Source of the DNA: Flectobacillus longus
GTDB taxonomy: Bacteria; Bacteroidota; Bacteroidia; Cytophagales; Spirosomataceae
DNA length: 64,000 bases
Direction: 5' to 3'
Assembly: GCF_030056705.1 (NCBI RefSeq)
Contig: NZ_JASHIC010000004.1
Coordinates: 124,001 to 188,000 of the forward strand
Part shown: positions 54,040 through 62,664 of the stretch, piece by piece
Position numbering within the stretch: the stretch's first letter is position 1
Layout of the letters: every line of letters begins with the position of its first letter
The notes under the pieces: generated by a model
Database searches by the model: none
What the model was told of the DNA's origin: nothing
The model's input: only the letters and a program-made list of their open reading frames with translations
Position numbers and translations under genes: made by a program

Positions 54040-54134
54040 CCTTTTCTTTAATAAATTTAAAATTTCATTTAGAATAGCTTCTTAAGTTTTAAGTAAGCAT
54101 AAATTATCTTCTTGTAAACTAAAGGCTTTGTGTT

Positions 54135-54356
54135 TTATTGAAGCGAATCCTGAAAACCGCCTTCATTTTCTAATAAAAACCTCGCCAAAGTGGCACGACT
54201 AGCAGGTACATATAGCTCACATACACCCAATAGATACGAACTATCTCTTTTGTTAATCACAACTGCTTCTATCTGATGTTCTTCGACTAAATAGGCTTTC
54301 GCCAAATCTGTTTTGAAAGGACTATCAGACACATATATCTTCTGCCAATCGTTCAT
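54135..54356 (-). CDS. DUF2007-like small protein
   Basis: A 73-residue cytoplasmic protein with the pattern WQKIYVSDSPFKTDLAKAYL, then IEAVVINKRDSSYL and ELYVPASRATLARFLL. This matches the small DUF2007 family, sometimes called putative signal-transducing proteins, with an alpha/beta fold resembling PII/GlnB-like proteins. Its function is unknown. In Bacteroidota it is commonly located beside cdsA, as here; that co-occurrence is from general knowledge. Confidence 0.8.
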   Translation of the reverse strand: MNDWQKIYVSDSPFKTDLAKAYLVEEHQIEAVVINKRDSSYLLGVCELYVPASRATLARFLLENEGGFQDSLQ

Positions 54357-54383
54357 TATTTCAAATGGTTTATAAACTCAATA

Positions 54384-54455
54384 TTAGTGCTGAATTGTGA
54401 GTTATGAATTGTGAATTTCTAATTATCAGCATTTTACATTCATAATTCAGCGATA
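54384..54455. repeat. Imperfect hairpin of GCTGAATTGTGA words
   Basis: GCTGAATTGTGA (54389-54400) pairs imperfectly with TTCATAATTCAGC (54439-54451). The words GAATTGTGA and TACATTCA recur at 7521-7567 and 3118-3150. It lies between the CPBP protease gene and the DUF2007-like gene. Confidence 0.55.
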
Positions 54456-54486
54456 ATATTTACCCTTATGATGTCCAACTGACTCA

Positions 54487-55416
54487 CTATTCAATTTTCA
54501 AAGCGGTATCTTGATAAATTTTCCTAAAAATCAACACCGATGCCAATGCCGAAGCAAAGGCTGTAGTCAAAGGTACAGAATCTGTTTCCACAATATTTAT
54601 TTCTAAAACGCCAATTTTATACAAATAGCTCATCAAAATCGTGAAACCATTATTCACAAAATGTGCCCAAATCGGCAAACTTAAACTTCCCGACCAATAG
54701 TACAAATATCCAAACATGGCTCCAAGTAACATTCGAGGAATTAATCCATAAAATTGAAAATGGATAAAGCTAAACCAAAATGCTGCTACCCAAATAGCCA
54801 AATGAGGATTATTCCATTTTTTGAGTAATATATTTTGTAAAACCCCTCTAAAAAGTAACTCTTCACTAATAGCAGCCGTTCCTGCAACTACCACAAGCGC
54901 CACAACAAATTGAGGAAACGACTTAAAATCAGTAAAATACAAAGTGATTTTTTTAGCTGCCTCTTCGCTTTCCTGCATCCATTGCTCTAGCCCTTTCAAG
55001 GCATTCGGTAGCTGAATTGACTTATTCCACTCTATAAACAACGAGTCGAAGGGCATAAAACCTATCACCAATACTAGCACCATACCCCAAACTAATATCG
55101 CAGGTTGGCGTTGATACCACTGATTAATTTCCTTTTTTTCGACATACTTCCAATAAATTAAGGCCGAAAGAATAAAAGGAATAGGCGTACTAAGCGCTTG
55201 CAAGAGCATCATGGCATACCACGCATCAGGATAATGCTCAGGATTAGCCTGAAATGTAGCGAATTGCGCCATTGGCACACCAGTCATATTAGAGAAAATA
55301 GCTAGCCCAATTGCCGAACCAACCGCCAGAAAAACAAGGGTTAATCCAAACAAAATCAAAACTTTAGCGAAAAGGGGTCTGTCAGTTTGTGACGAAAAAG
55401 TATCAAATTGTGCCAT
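54487..55416 (-). CDS. CPBP-family intramembrane metalloprotease
   Basis: A 309-residue integral membrane protein with about eight helices. The family motifs are present: EELLFRGVLQNILL (EExxxR), FWFSFIHFQFYG (FxxxH) and HFVNNGFT (HxxxN). These supply the glutamates and histidines of the Abi/CPBP (Rce1-like) active site. The natural substrate is unknown; roles range from protein maturation to bacteriocin self-immunity. Divergent from dusB. Confidence 0.9.
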   Translation of the reverse strand: MAQFDTFSSQTDRPLFAKVLILFGLTLVFLAVGSAIGLAIFSNMTGVPMAQFATFQANPEHYPDAWYAMMLLQALSTPIPFILSALIYWKYVEKKEINQWYQRQPAILVWGMVLVLVIGFMPFDSLFIEWNKSIQLPNALKGLEQWMQESEEAAKKITLYFTDFKSFPQFVVALVVVAGTAAISEELLFRGVLQNILLKKWNNPHLAIWVAAFWFSFIHFQFYGLIPRMLLGAMFGYLYYWSGSLSLPIWAHFVNNGFTILMSYLYKIGVLEINIVETDSVPLTTAFASALASVLIFRKIYQDTALKIE

Positions 55417-55518
55417 ATTGGTTGTAAATTTACAGCAAAATTGTGAGTTTGATAATTCTAAAAGGCTGTTTGTTATAGGAATTTACCAAAACCTAGCACT
55501 TGCAGGCAAGAATTGAAT

Positions 55519-56517
55519 ATGGCAAAGATAAGAAATATAGATTTAGGTGAGTTTCCACTTTTACTTGCCCCGATGGAAGACGTGTCTGACCCTCCCTTCA
55601 GAGCGGTTTGCAAAGCCAACGGAGCCGACCTAATGTACACTGAGTTTATTTCCTCGGAGGGCTTGATTCGTGATGCGGCAAAGTCAGTACAAAAATTGGA
55701 TATTTTTGAGTACGAACGACCAATTGGCATTCAGCTTTTTGGCTCAGATATTGAAACGATGCGTGCTTGTGGAGAAATTGCCACCAAAGCAGGTCCAGAT
55801 TTGATTGACATTAATTATGGATGTCCTGTCAAACAAGTAGCCTGTAAAGGTGCAGGTGCGGCTTTGTTGCAAGATATTCCTAAAATGGTAGCAATGACCA
55901 AGGCCGTGGTAGAATCCACGCATTTGCCTGTGACTGTAAAAACTCGTTTGGGTTGGGACGAATCTACCAAAAATATCCAAGAAGTAGCCGAAAGACTACA
56001 AGATATTGGTATCGAAGCCTTGACTATTCATGGGCGTACACGTGTACAAATGTACAAAGGAGAAGCAGATTGGACTTTGATTGGCAAAATCAAAGAAAAC
56101 CCACGTATTAAAATTCCAATTTTTGGAAACGGTGATATTGATTCTCCTGAAAAAGCCTTGGAGTATAAGAATCGTTACGGTGTCGACGGTATCATGGTTG
56201 GGCGTGCCTCAATTGGATATCCTTGGATTTTTAACGAAATCAAACATTTCTTAAAAACGGGCGAGCACTTAGCACTACCTTCCATTCAAGACCGAATAGA
56301 TGTATGTAAACATCACCTCGACTTTAGTATTCGCTGGAAAGGTAACCATGTAGGAATCGTCGAAATGCGCCGCCACTATGCCAATTACTTTAAGGGGATT
56401 CCTCATTTCAAAGAATTTAGAATGCGTCTCGTAACTGCTTTTAGTTATGATGAAATCTTAGAAATATTAGCCAATGTACAAGCATTCTATGCTCAAGGAG
56501 AGCTAGTTGTAGAGTAA
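55519..56517 (+). CDS. dusB: tRNA-dihydrouridine synthase
   Basis: A 332-residue FMN-dependent enzyme that reduces uridines in the tRNA D-loop. Motifs: LAPMEDVSDPPFRAVCK, DINYGCPVKQVACKGAGAALL with the catalytic Cys, TVKTRLGWD, IHGRTRVQMYKG and IMVGRASIGYPWIF. The ATG at 55519 is preferred over a TTG two codons earlier. It belongs to the DusB group by length and motif; DusA/DusC assignment is less likely. Confidence 0.94.
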   Translation: MAKIRNIDLGEFPLLLAPMEDVSDPPFRAVCKANGADLMYTEFISSEGLIRDAAKSVQKLDIFEYERPIGIQLFGSDIETMRACGEIATKAGPDLIDINYGCPVKQVACKGAGAALLQDIPKMVAMTKAVVESTHLPVTVKTRLGWDESTKNIQEVAERLQDIGIEALTIHGRTRVQMYKGEADWTLIGKIKENPRIKIPIFGNGDIDSPEKALEYKNRYGVDGIMVGRASIGYPWIFNEIKHFLKTGEHLALPSIQDRIDVCKHHLDFSIRWKGNHVGIVEMRRHYANYFKGIPHFKEFRMRLVTAFSYDEILEILANVQAFYAQGELVVE

Positions 56518-56620
56518 TTCGGTATAGTTTTTGCCTGTATCGTTATTTTAGAGAGTATGAACTTAAATAATCATACTCTCTGTAACCAAGAATCCATCCT
56601 AAGTAGAAATTTTTGAACCT

Positions 56621-57178
56621 GTGAAAAGGATAATACTATCAACCCTTATCCTTATAGGGCTGAGTCATATACTTGCGGCGCAACAACTACATCCTATCTA
56701 TCTTTACTTTGCCCATGGCTCCGACCTAAACAAGGATAAATCCACACGCATTCTCGAAAACAGTCCGCAACTCTTTTGTATCGGACTCGAAAAACGTATA
56801 ACCAAAAGCCCCTACTATGGACTAGGTATTCAGTACACTCAATTCACCTCAGAATTTTCAGATTTTAAGCAACTTAGTTTTAGAGGATATCAACACTTTG
56901 GAGAATTAATCAATTCTGATGAAGCCAATATAGACCCTTATTTTGGAGCGATGATTGGAGGTGATTATTATCAAAAACAATTTGCGCCATCTGTCGGTAT
57001 TCTTTTGGGTATCAGGGTTATGGTTCGTTCCTTTGTTGGTATTCACTTCGAAATCGGAACATCCTCCTCTTCTCATAACAGTGGGATAATTTTTCAAATG
57101 GGAATTACTAGTTGTTTTAAAAGTGGACTAAAGCTTCCTTCCCGCACTCGCAAAGGCACCGATTGTCCAAGGTTTTAA
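56621..57178 (+). CDS. Small exported beta-barrel-like protein
   Basis: A 185-residue protein starting with GTG (no ATG is available nearby). Signal peptide KRIILSTLILIGLSHILAAQ, then alternating hydrophobic strands (GLGIQYTQFTSEF, YFGAMIGGDYYQKQ, VGILLGIRVMVRSFVGIHFE) as in small outer-membrane barrels. The end (SRTRKGTDCPRF) is basic and does not close like a typical barrel. I do not recognise the family. It stands alone between dusB and an EamA transporter. Confidence 0.65.
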   Translation: MKRIILSTLILIGLSHILAAQQLHPIYLYFAHGSDLNKDKSTRILENSPQLFCIGLEKRITKSPYYGLGIQYTQFTSEFSDFKQLSFRGYQHFGELINSDEANIDPYFGAMIGGDYYQKQFAPSVGILLGIRVMVRSFVGIHFEIGTSSSSHNSGIIFQMGITSCFKSGLKLPSRTRKGTDCPRF

Positions 57179-57366
57179 GTTTCATTGACCTATTTTTCAG
57201 TAGTTCTTGCTTCTCCTATCTTGACTTCCTTTCTCGTATTTCTTTCTTTTTCAAATTTCGGAAACTCTATTTCAATTTTTAGTTGTTAAAAAAGCATTAA
57301 CTTGTCATTACTAACTGTTTTGCTGTACGATATGTATAGTCAAAGCTTCATTCAACATTGTTTCTT

Positions 57367-58254
57367 ATGAGCAACACTACTACCAAATCTACTTCTGCCA
57401 TCGCTTGGTTTTTGTTAATATTATTAGCCTTGGTCTGGGGTAGTTCTTTTATCCTTGTCAAAAAAAGTCTTCATGTATTTCAAGCATCACAAGTAGGTTC
57501 ACTGCGAATCTTTTCGGCGTTTTGCTTTTTTGTCCCTATTTTTTTATACAATCTCAAAAAAATTCCTTTTAAAGATTGGTATAAATTTCTGATTGTGGGG
57601 TGCTTAGGGAATCTATTTCCTGCCTTTCTTTTCTCTCTGGCAGGAACAAAGCTAGATAGTGCCATTTCAGGAGCATTAAACTCAACAACTCCTTTGTTTA
57701 CTCTTATTATTGGTGGATTATTTTTCAAAAATCGCATTACAAAACGACAATTCTATGGTATTATTCTTGGCTTTGTGGGTGCTCTAATTTTGGTTTTGGC
57801 AGGAAAAGAAAAAATCTCCATCAACTTGTACGCGTTATTGGTTATTTTGGCAACTCTCTTATACGGCATCAATCTACAGTTTACCAAAAAATATCTTACT
57901 AATATCGGGCTAGACTCATTGGTCATTACCAGTTGTATATTTATGACTATTGGTCCTGTATCAGGTGTAGTTTTGTTTAGTACAGATTTTGTAGACAGGC
58001 TTTCTCAAGATGGAGCCTTGCCAGCTTTGGGCTATGCAGCCTTGCTTGGTGTGATGGGTTCTGCCATAGCAATGGTATTGTTTAACAAACTGATTCAGAT
58101 GACTTCAGCAGTTTTGGCCAGCTCGGTTACTTATCTAATTCCAATTGTTGCAATGATATGGGGGGCGCTCGACCACGAAGCTATACTTATTGAGCACTAT
58201 TTAGGTATGTCAATTATTTTAGTTGGTGTATATTTGGTCAATAAAAGTTCGTAA
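57367..58254 (+). CDS. EamA-family (DMT) transporter
   Basis: A 295-residue inner-membrane protein with about ten helices in two EamA repeats. The first repeat has ALVWGSSFILVKKSL and SQVGSLRIFSAF, the second has LLYGINLQFTKKYL and a GALILVLAG-type helix end. Members export amino acids, metabolites or drugs; the substrate is not identifiable. The ATG at 57367 is chosen over a TTG three codons earlier. It is 21 bases upstream of the biotin carrier gene, likely the same transcript. Confidence 0.88.
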   Translation: MSNTTTKSTSAIAWFLLILLALVWGSSFILVKKSLHVFQASQVGSLRIFSAFCFFVPIFLYNLKKIPFKDWYKFLIVGCLGNLFPAFLFSLAGTKLDSAISGALNSTTPLFTLIIGGLFFKNRITKRQFYGIILGFVGALILVLAGKEKISINLYALLVILATLLYGINLQFTKKYLTNIGLDSLVITSCIFMTIGPVSGVVLFSTDFVDRLSQDGALPALGYAALLGVMGSAIAMVLFNKLIQMTSAVLASSVTYLIPIVAMIWGALDHEAILIEHYLGMSIILVGVYLVNKSS

Positions 58255-58275
58255 CAAAACAAAATTAAAGGAGCC

Positions 58276-58773
58276 ATGTTAAAAGCAAGTGTAAATAATA
58301 AGACTTTCGATATTCAACAAAATGCTACCGAAACCCTCCTAAATGGAGCGCCATTTGACTGGGATTTTGCCAAGACACAAGACGGTAATTTCAGTATTTT
58401 GTACAATAACCGTTCGTTTAATGCTGAAGTAATCGAAGCTGATTATGCAAGTAAAAGTTTTGTCCTAAAAATCAATAACTCCGTTTACACTGTTGGCGTA
58501 AAAGACCGTTTTGATATTTTGTTAGACCAATTAGGGATGAGCAATGCGGCTTCCTCAAAAGTGAATGACCTCAAAGCGCCAATGCCAGGCTTAGTGGTCG
58601 ACATTAAAGTTTCGGTAGGGGATTCTGTCCAAAAAGGCGATACTTTATTGATTCTGGAAGCCATGAAAATGGAAAATGTACTAAAAGCTACAGGTGACGG
58701 AAAAGTAAAATCGATTAAAGTAGCTGCACGTGAAAATGTTGAAAAGAATCAAGTAATGATTGAATTTGAATAA
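58276..58773 (+). CDS. Biotin/lipoyl carrier protein
   Basis: A 165-residue biotin carboxyl carrier subunit. The biotinylated Lys131 is in ILEAMKMEN, and the surrounding fold starts at about residue 93 (LKAPMPGLVVDIKVSVGDSV). The first about 90 residues are a beta-rich extension typical of Bacteroidota BCCPs associated with propionyl-CoA or related carboxylases. No carboxylase subunit is adjacent, so the partner is elsewhere. It ends at a strong terminator. Confidence 0.9.
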   Translation: MLKASVNNKTFDIQQNATETLLNGAPFDWDFAKTQDGNFSILYNNRSFNAEVIEADYASKSFVLKINNSVYTVGVKDRFDILLDQLGMSNAASSKVNDLKAPMPGLVVDIKVSVGDSVQKGDTLLILEAMKMENVLKATGDGKVKSIKVAARENVEKNQVMIEFE

Positions 58774-58829
58774 AATCAGACCTAATACCTGTGAATTCAA
58801 CCATTTACTAACACTTTTGATAAATACTG

Positions 58830-58870
58830 AATAGCCCAATTACATATTTTGAGTAATTGGGCTATTTTTG
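58830..58870 (+). terminator. Terminator after biotin carrier gene
   Basis: A perfect 14-base-pair stem (AATAGCCCAATTAC with GTAATTGGGCTATT), a 9-base loop, then TTT. It separates the EamA/biotin-carrier unit from pyrH. Confidence 0.85.
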
Positions 58871-58987
58871 TGTGCATGCGAGTTCGCAAATCGCTAAGCC
58901 GTTAGGTAATAGCCCATATACGGTGTAGAGAAAGATAAAAATCACTGAACTTCAAATCGGGGCTATTCCAAACTAAAAAACTTTGTT

Positions 58988-58995
58988 TATCTTTG
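58988..58995 (+). promoter_or_regulatory. Candidate pyrH -7 element (TATCTTTG)
   Basis: Exact TAnnTTTG match, 21 bases before the pyrH ATG and followed by CGACC, a typical start-site context. It supports the ATG at 59017 rather than an upstream TTG inside the promoter. Confidence 0.55.
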
Positions 58996-59016
58996 CGACC
59001 GAAAAAAAAAATTCTC

Positions 59017-59727
59017 ATGGACAAACCCAAGTACAAAAGAATTCTTCTTAAGCTTTCAGGTGAAGCCCTCAGTTCGGATGGCGAAGTTCTCGAACCTTCA
59101 ATTTTGGAGCAATATGCCCAAGAAATCAAGAAAATACACGATTTAGGTGTCGAAGTTGCAATTGTAATCGGTGGCGGTAATATCTTCCGTGGCGCAAGTG
59201 CTGCCAAAGTTGGTATTGACCGTGTACAAGGTGATTACATGGGTATGTTGGCTACAGTAATCAATGGTATGGCAATTCAAGCTTCATTAGAAAAGCATGG
59301 AATGTTTACACGTTTGATGACTGCCATCAAAATCGAAGCAGTTTGTGAACCAATGATTCGTCGTCGTGCTATTCGCCACCTCGAAAAAGGAAGAATTATT
59401 ATCCTTAGTGCCGGAACTGGTAACCCTTATTTTACAACTGACTCAGCAGCAGCACTTCGTGCTATCGAAATCGAAGCTGATGTTGTATTAAAAGGAACTC
59501 GTGTAGATGGTGTATATACTGCCGATCCAGAAAAAGACCCTACTGCTACACGCTATGCTCAGCTTTCATTCTCTGAGGCTTTAGGTAAAGGTCTGAAAAT
59601 TATGGATGCAACAGCGTTTACGCTTTGCCAAGAAAATAAACTCCCAATCATCGTGTTCGATATGAACAAACCCGACAATCTTACTAAGCTTGTTCAAGGT
59701 GAAGATGTAGGAACTCTTATTAGCTAA
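59017..59727 (+). CDS. pyrH: UMP kinase
   Basis: A 236-residue kinase that phosphorylates UMP to UDP. Motifs: [14 protein letters not shown] at the start, [15 protein letters not shown]-like segment ([11 protein letters not shown]), [25 protein letters not shown] and STGTGNP-equivalent [20 protein letters not shown]. The C-terminal [17 protein letters not shown] is conserved. Normal length. Followed by frr, the common bacterial arrangement, but with a terminator-like hairpin between them. Confidence 0.96.
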   Translation: MDKPKYKRILLKLSGEALSSDGEVLEPSILEQYAQEIKKIHDLGVEVAIVIGGGNIFRGASAAKVGIDRVQGDYMGMLATVINGMAIQASLEKHGMFTRLMTAIKIEAVCEPMIRRRAIRHLEKGRIIILSAGTGNPYFTTDSAAALRAIEIEADVVLKGTRVDGVYTADPEKDPTATRYAQLSFSEALGKGLKIMDATAFTLCQENKLPIIVFDMNKPDNLTKLVQGEDVGTLIS

Positions 59728-59743
59728 TAAATAGCATTCAAAC

Positions 59744-59791
59744 ATCGGATAGCCCAAAGTAGTTTTACCTTGGAGCTGTCCGATTTTTTTT
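59744..59791 (+). terminator. Terminator or attenuator between pyrH and frr
   Basis: ATCGGA pairs with TCCGAT, with an imperfect inner stem, followed by eight T. It may attenuate transcription into frr, which starts about 60 bases on. Confidence 0.7.
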
Positions 59792-59841
59792 GAAAGTCTC
59801 TAGCGAACTATTTGAATTTCACAACCCACTCATTACAACAA

Positions 59842-60402
59842 ATGGAAGAAATAGAATTTTATCTTGATGCTGCCACAGAAACAATGGATGGCGCTATGAA
59901 GCACCTAACTATTGAATTAGCCAAGATTCGTGCAGGAAAGGCAACTCCCGCTATGCTCGACGGGATTCAGGTGGAATACTATGGTATGATGACTCCTCTT
60001 ACAGGTGCTGCGTCTATTGCAATTCCTGATGCTCGTTCAATCGTAGTGAAGCCTTTTGAGAAAAAAATGATTGCAGAAATCGAAAAGGCTATCCGCAACT
60101 CAAATATCGGTCTTTCGCCTATGAACGATGGCGAAGTTATTCGTTTGAACTTGCCCCCAATGACTGAGGAAAGACGTAAAGAATTGGTAAAAAAAGCAAG
60201 AGTTGAAATCGAAACAGCTAAGGTAAACGTTAGAAAAGTTCGTCAAGAAGCGAATGATTCTATTCGTAAGTTGAAAAACGACGGTGTATCAGAAGATGCT
60301 GTTAAAACTGGTGAAGAGCGTGTTCAAAAACTTACAGATAACTACATTGCAAAAGTTGAAGCTATTTTTGTAGAGAAAGAAAAAGATATTATGTCGGTGT
60401 AA
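59842..60402 (+). CDS. frr: Ribosome recycling factor
   Basis: A 186-residue protein that splits the post-termination ribosome with EF-G. Motifs: TIELAKIRAGKATPAMLDGI near the start, VKPFEKKMIAEIEKAI, LPPMTEERRKELVKKA and the C-terminal helix. The ATG at 59842 is used because the family starts close to this point and the 10-residue extension upstream is not conserved. Essential gene in most bacteria. Confidence 0.97.
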   Translation: MEEIEFYLDAATETMDGAMKHLTIELAKIRAGKATPAMLDGIQVEYYGMMTPLTGAASIAIPDARSIVVKPFEKKMIAEIEKAIRNSNIGLSPMNDGEVIRLNLPPMTEERRKELVKKARVEIETAKVNVRKVRQEANDSIRKLKNDGVSEDAVKTGEERVQKLTDNYIAKVEAIFVEKEKDIMSV

Positions 60403-60426
60403 TTTCGCTACAAAATTTTTATATGC

Positions 60427-60490
60427 AACTTTCATATCGTTTTCTCAGTTCATCTTGTTACTGAGAAAACGATATGAAAGTTTATTTTTT
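60427..60490 (+). terminator. Terminator after frr, perfect 23-bp stem
   Basis: Bases 60427-60449 pair exactly with 60460-60482 around a 10-base loop, followed by TATTTTTTTT. It abuts the stop codon of the convergent esterase gene at 60491. The stem is unusually long and perfect. Confidence 0.9.
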
Positions 60491-62488
60491 TTATTTTAGA
60501 ATCATTATTTTCTGATATAATGTCTGATTATTAGCCATTTGCAACCTCAACAAATAAGTCCCATTCTGAATAGTCTCTGAAAACTCTACTACATATTCAT
60601 CCCCTACTCTATTCGATTTAATATCAACAATTTCTTGTCCATTACTGGAAAAAAGTTGTAGTTGTCTGACATCATTCACTCCCTGAATCACAAAATAGGT
60701 ACTTGTAGGATTCGGAAAGATTTTTACCGATAAATTAGGGTTTTCAACTCCCAAAACCTGAGAATAATCAATCACTAATTTTGTATCAGTATAAACTATC
60801 GACCCATCGGCTAATATCAATTTTAATCTATAGTAAGAAAATACTTCTTTCGGGCGAATCACTGTCCACTTTCCTTCCAAGGTATTATTAGCGTTTTCGG
60901 TGTACACATCCGTAAAGCTTTGTTGATTGTTACTATATTGTACTGTGATTTTTGATGGAGAATATGCCTCTACGTACGACCAGTTTAACTGTAGAGAATC
61001 TATTTTTTCGACTAATGTAAATTGATTTAAGGGCGTCCAACTTCCAGACAAAGTGAAAGTATTTGAAAGCGTACTTTGCAAAAATGGAGCATCAGAAACA
61101 ATTCGCAAACGATATACTTCGAGAGGAGACACATTTTGAATATTGACAACAATTGGATTACTTGTTCCTTGACCTATTTGCGCAACAAATTTTCCATCCT
61201 TATCCAAAAGTTCTACTCGATAGATTTTATTTTGATTGGTAATTCCTTGAAAATAAATCGCAAAATTTCGCCCAAATGGTAAGTGTGCTGGTAATAGCCT
61301 AGGTACCAGTGTAGATTGCGGTTGATAGGGAACTGCTTTTTTGAAAAACGTCGTATCCATTGTACGCATCCATGCTGTGGCTGCCAATGTCAATCCCTGA
61401 ATACCATTTTTGACATTTTCCAAATGCCCATGAGTAATAGGTCTGGGATTTTGAATAGTATCTGTTTCAGGGCCAGCAAAAGTATTTGGTACATTCTTGA
61501 TGATTGAATTCTGCCCTTTAATAACCAAATCAGCCCATTCATTACGGCTCGAAACTGTCGAACGGGCAATTGACCAAGGTATATTGTAGCCAAAAACTTG
61601 TCGAGATTTTTCAATTAAATTCTTCACATTGGCCTCATAATTTTGTGCAGAAGTCTGATTATGAGCTGCATCAGACTCGCCTTGCATCCATAGTACAGCT
61701 CTAAGACCCGTATGCGAAGCCAAATATTGTAGCGTGTTTTTTAGATTTGTATAAGGCTGTTGGTTAGGCCAATTTTTATTGACATATTGATTATAAGCCA
61801 ATTCTCCATTGGCAGACTTACTCCAGTTTTCAGAAGTAGCTGCCGCCCAACCACAATTTAACAGAAAAACAGGGACTTGATATTTTTGAACAATTTTGTC
61901 TGCTAACTCGCCCCACAACCATGACGACTCCCCCGATGGATACATATTAGTATTAGCCAAAGCTCTTTCCATTTTATGTAGTCGCATAGGCTCATTAGAA
62001 GCAATTGTTAGGTTCTCTTTTTCATCTAAATACTTATTCAAATCATTAATTACAATTACTCTTTCAGAAGCATCTTTTGAGCCTAGCCCTTGTACCCCCA
62101 TTGCATTGGATTGTCCAGCAATCAAGAATACCTCACCTACTCCAATTTGCTCAATGATTTTTTCATCGATAATCGTACTATTGACCCAAGCACGTATATA
62201 AAGGTCATAAAAACCAGCATTGACTTTTACTTTTCCAGAAAATTCATGATTTAAAACATTGCTTGCGAGTATCTGCCATCCCTTGGCTGGCTTGCCTATT
62301 TCTACAAGCTGATATTCTATTTTGGTAGCGGCTACATTGGTATAGCCACTAATCACCAAATCTGCTTGATTAAAGAGGTTTCTTTGTAAAATCAGACGAT
62401 TGAAAGGATGTAAAACGGTCATTTGTCCCCAAAGAAGACAGGGAAACAGTAGCAATAGTGAGAATATCCACAATCTGGAAGTCTTCAT
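60491..62488 (-). CDS. Secreted SGNH esterase (sialate O-acetylesterase-like), type IX sorted
   Basis: A 665-residue exported protein. Signal peptide to about residue 22 (LLLLFPCLLWGQ). The SGNH/SASA block I is FLIAGQSNAMG with catalytic Ser127, and WMQGESDAAHNQT is block III-like; the catalytic His is expected further on. Residues about 400-580 contain beta-sandwich modules. The last about 75 residues are a type IX secretion sorting domain (VKIFPNPTSTYF, ending YQKIMILK). It likely removes acetyl groups from polysaccharides outside the cell. The window contains no other glycan-degradation genes beside it. Confidence 0.92.
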   Translation of the reverse strand: MKTSRLWIFSLLLLFPCLLWGQMTVLHPFNRLILQRNLFNQADLVISGYTNVAATKIEYQLVEIGKPAKGWQILASNVLNHEFSGKVKVNAGFYDLYIRAWVNSTIIDEKIIEQIGVGEVFLIAGQSNAMGVQGLGSKDASERVIVINDLNKYLDEKENLTIASNEPMRLHKMERALANTNMYPSGESSWLWGELADKIVQKYQVPVFLLNCGWAAATSENWSKSANGELAYNQYVNKNWPNQQPYTNLKNTLQYLASHTGLRAVLWMQGESDAAHNQTSAQNYEANVKNLIEKSRQVFGYNIPWSIARSTVSSRNEWADLVIKGQNSIIKNVPNTFAGPETDTIQNPRPITHGHLENVKNGIQGLTLAATAWMRTMDTTFFKKAVPYQPQSTLVPRLLPAHLPFGRNFAIYFQGITNQNKIYRVELLDKDGKFVAQIGQGTSNPIVVNIQNVSPLEVYRLRIVSDAPFLQSTLSNTFTLSGSWTPLNQFTLVEKIDSLQLNWSYVEAYSPSKITVQYSNNQQSFTDVYTENANNTLEGKWTVIRPKEVFSYYRLKLILADGSIVYTDTKLVIDYSQVLGVENPNLSVKIFPNPTSTYFVIQGVNDVRQLQLFSSNGQEIVDIKSNRVGDEYVVEFSETIQNGTYLLRLQMANNQTLYQKIMILK

Positions 62489-62619
62489 TGAGCAAGGAGT
62501 TTGTTTAAATATGTGGCCTACAATTCAGAAGATTCAAATGTTTGTTCGGGGGAACAAATTGTGTGGAAGTGATATATGGATGATAGAATTCAAAATAGTT
62601 TTATACAACGAGTAATAGA

Positions 62620-62649
62620 CTTTAGGCAATAACTCGACATTACCTAAAG
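62620..62649 (-). terminator. Hairpin after cca with TTTAGGC words
   Basis: CTTTAGGCAAT pairs with ATTACCTAAAG (one mismatch) around an 8-base loop. It follows the cca stop on the minus strand. The TTTAGGC word also occurs at about 7487-7497. Confidence 0.55.
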
Positions 62650-62664
62650 CCTACCACCAAAAAC

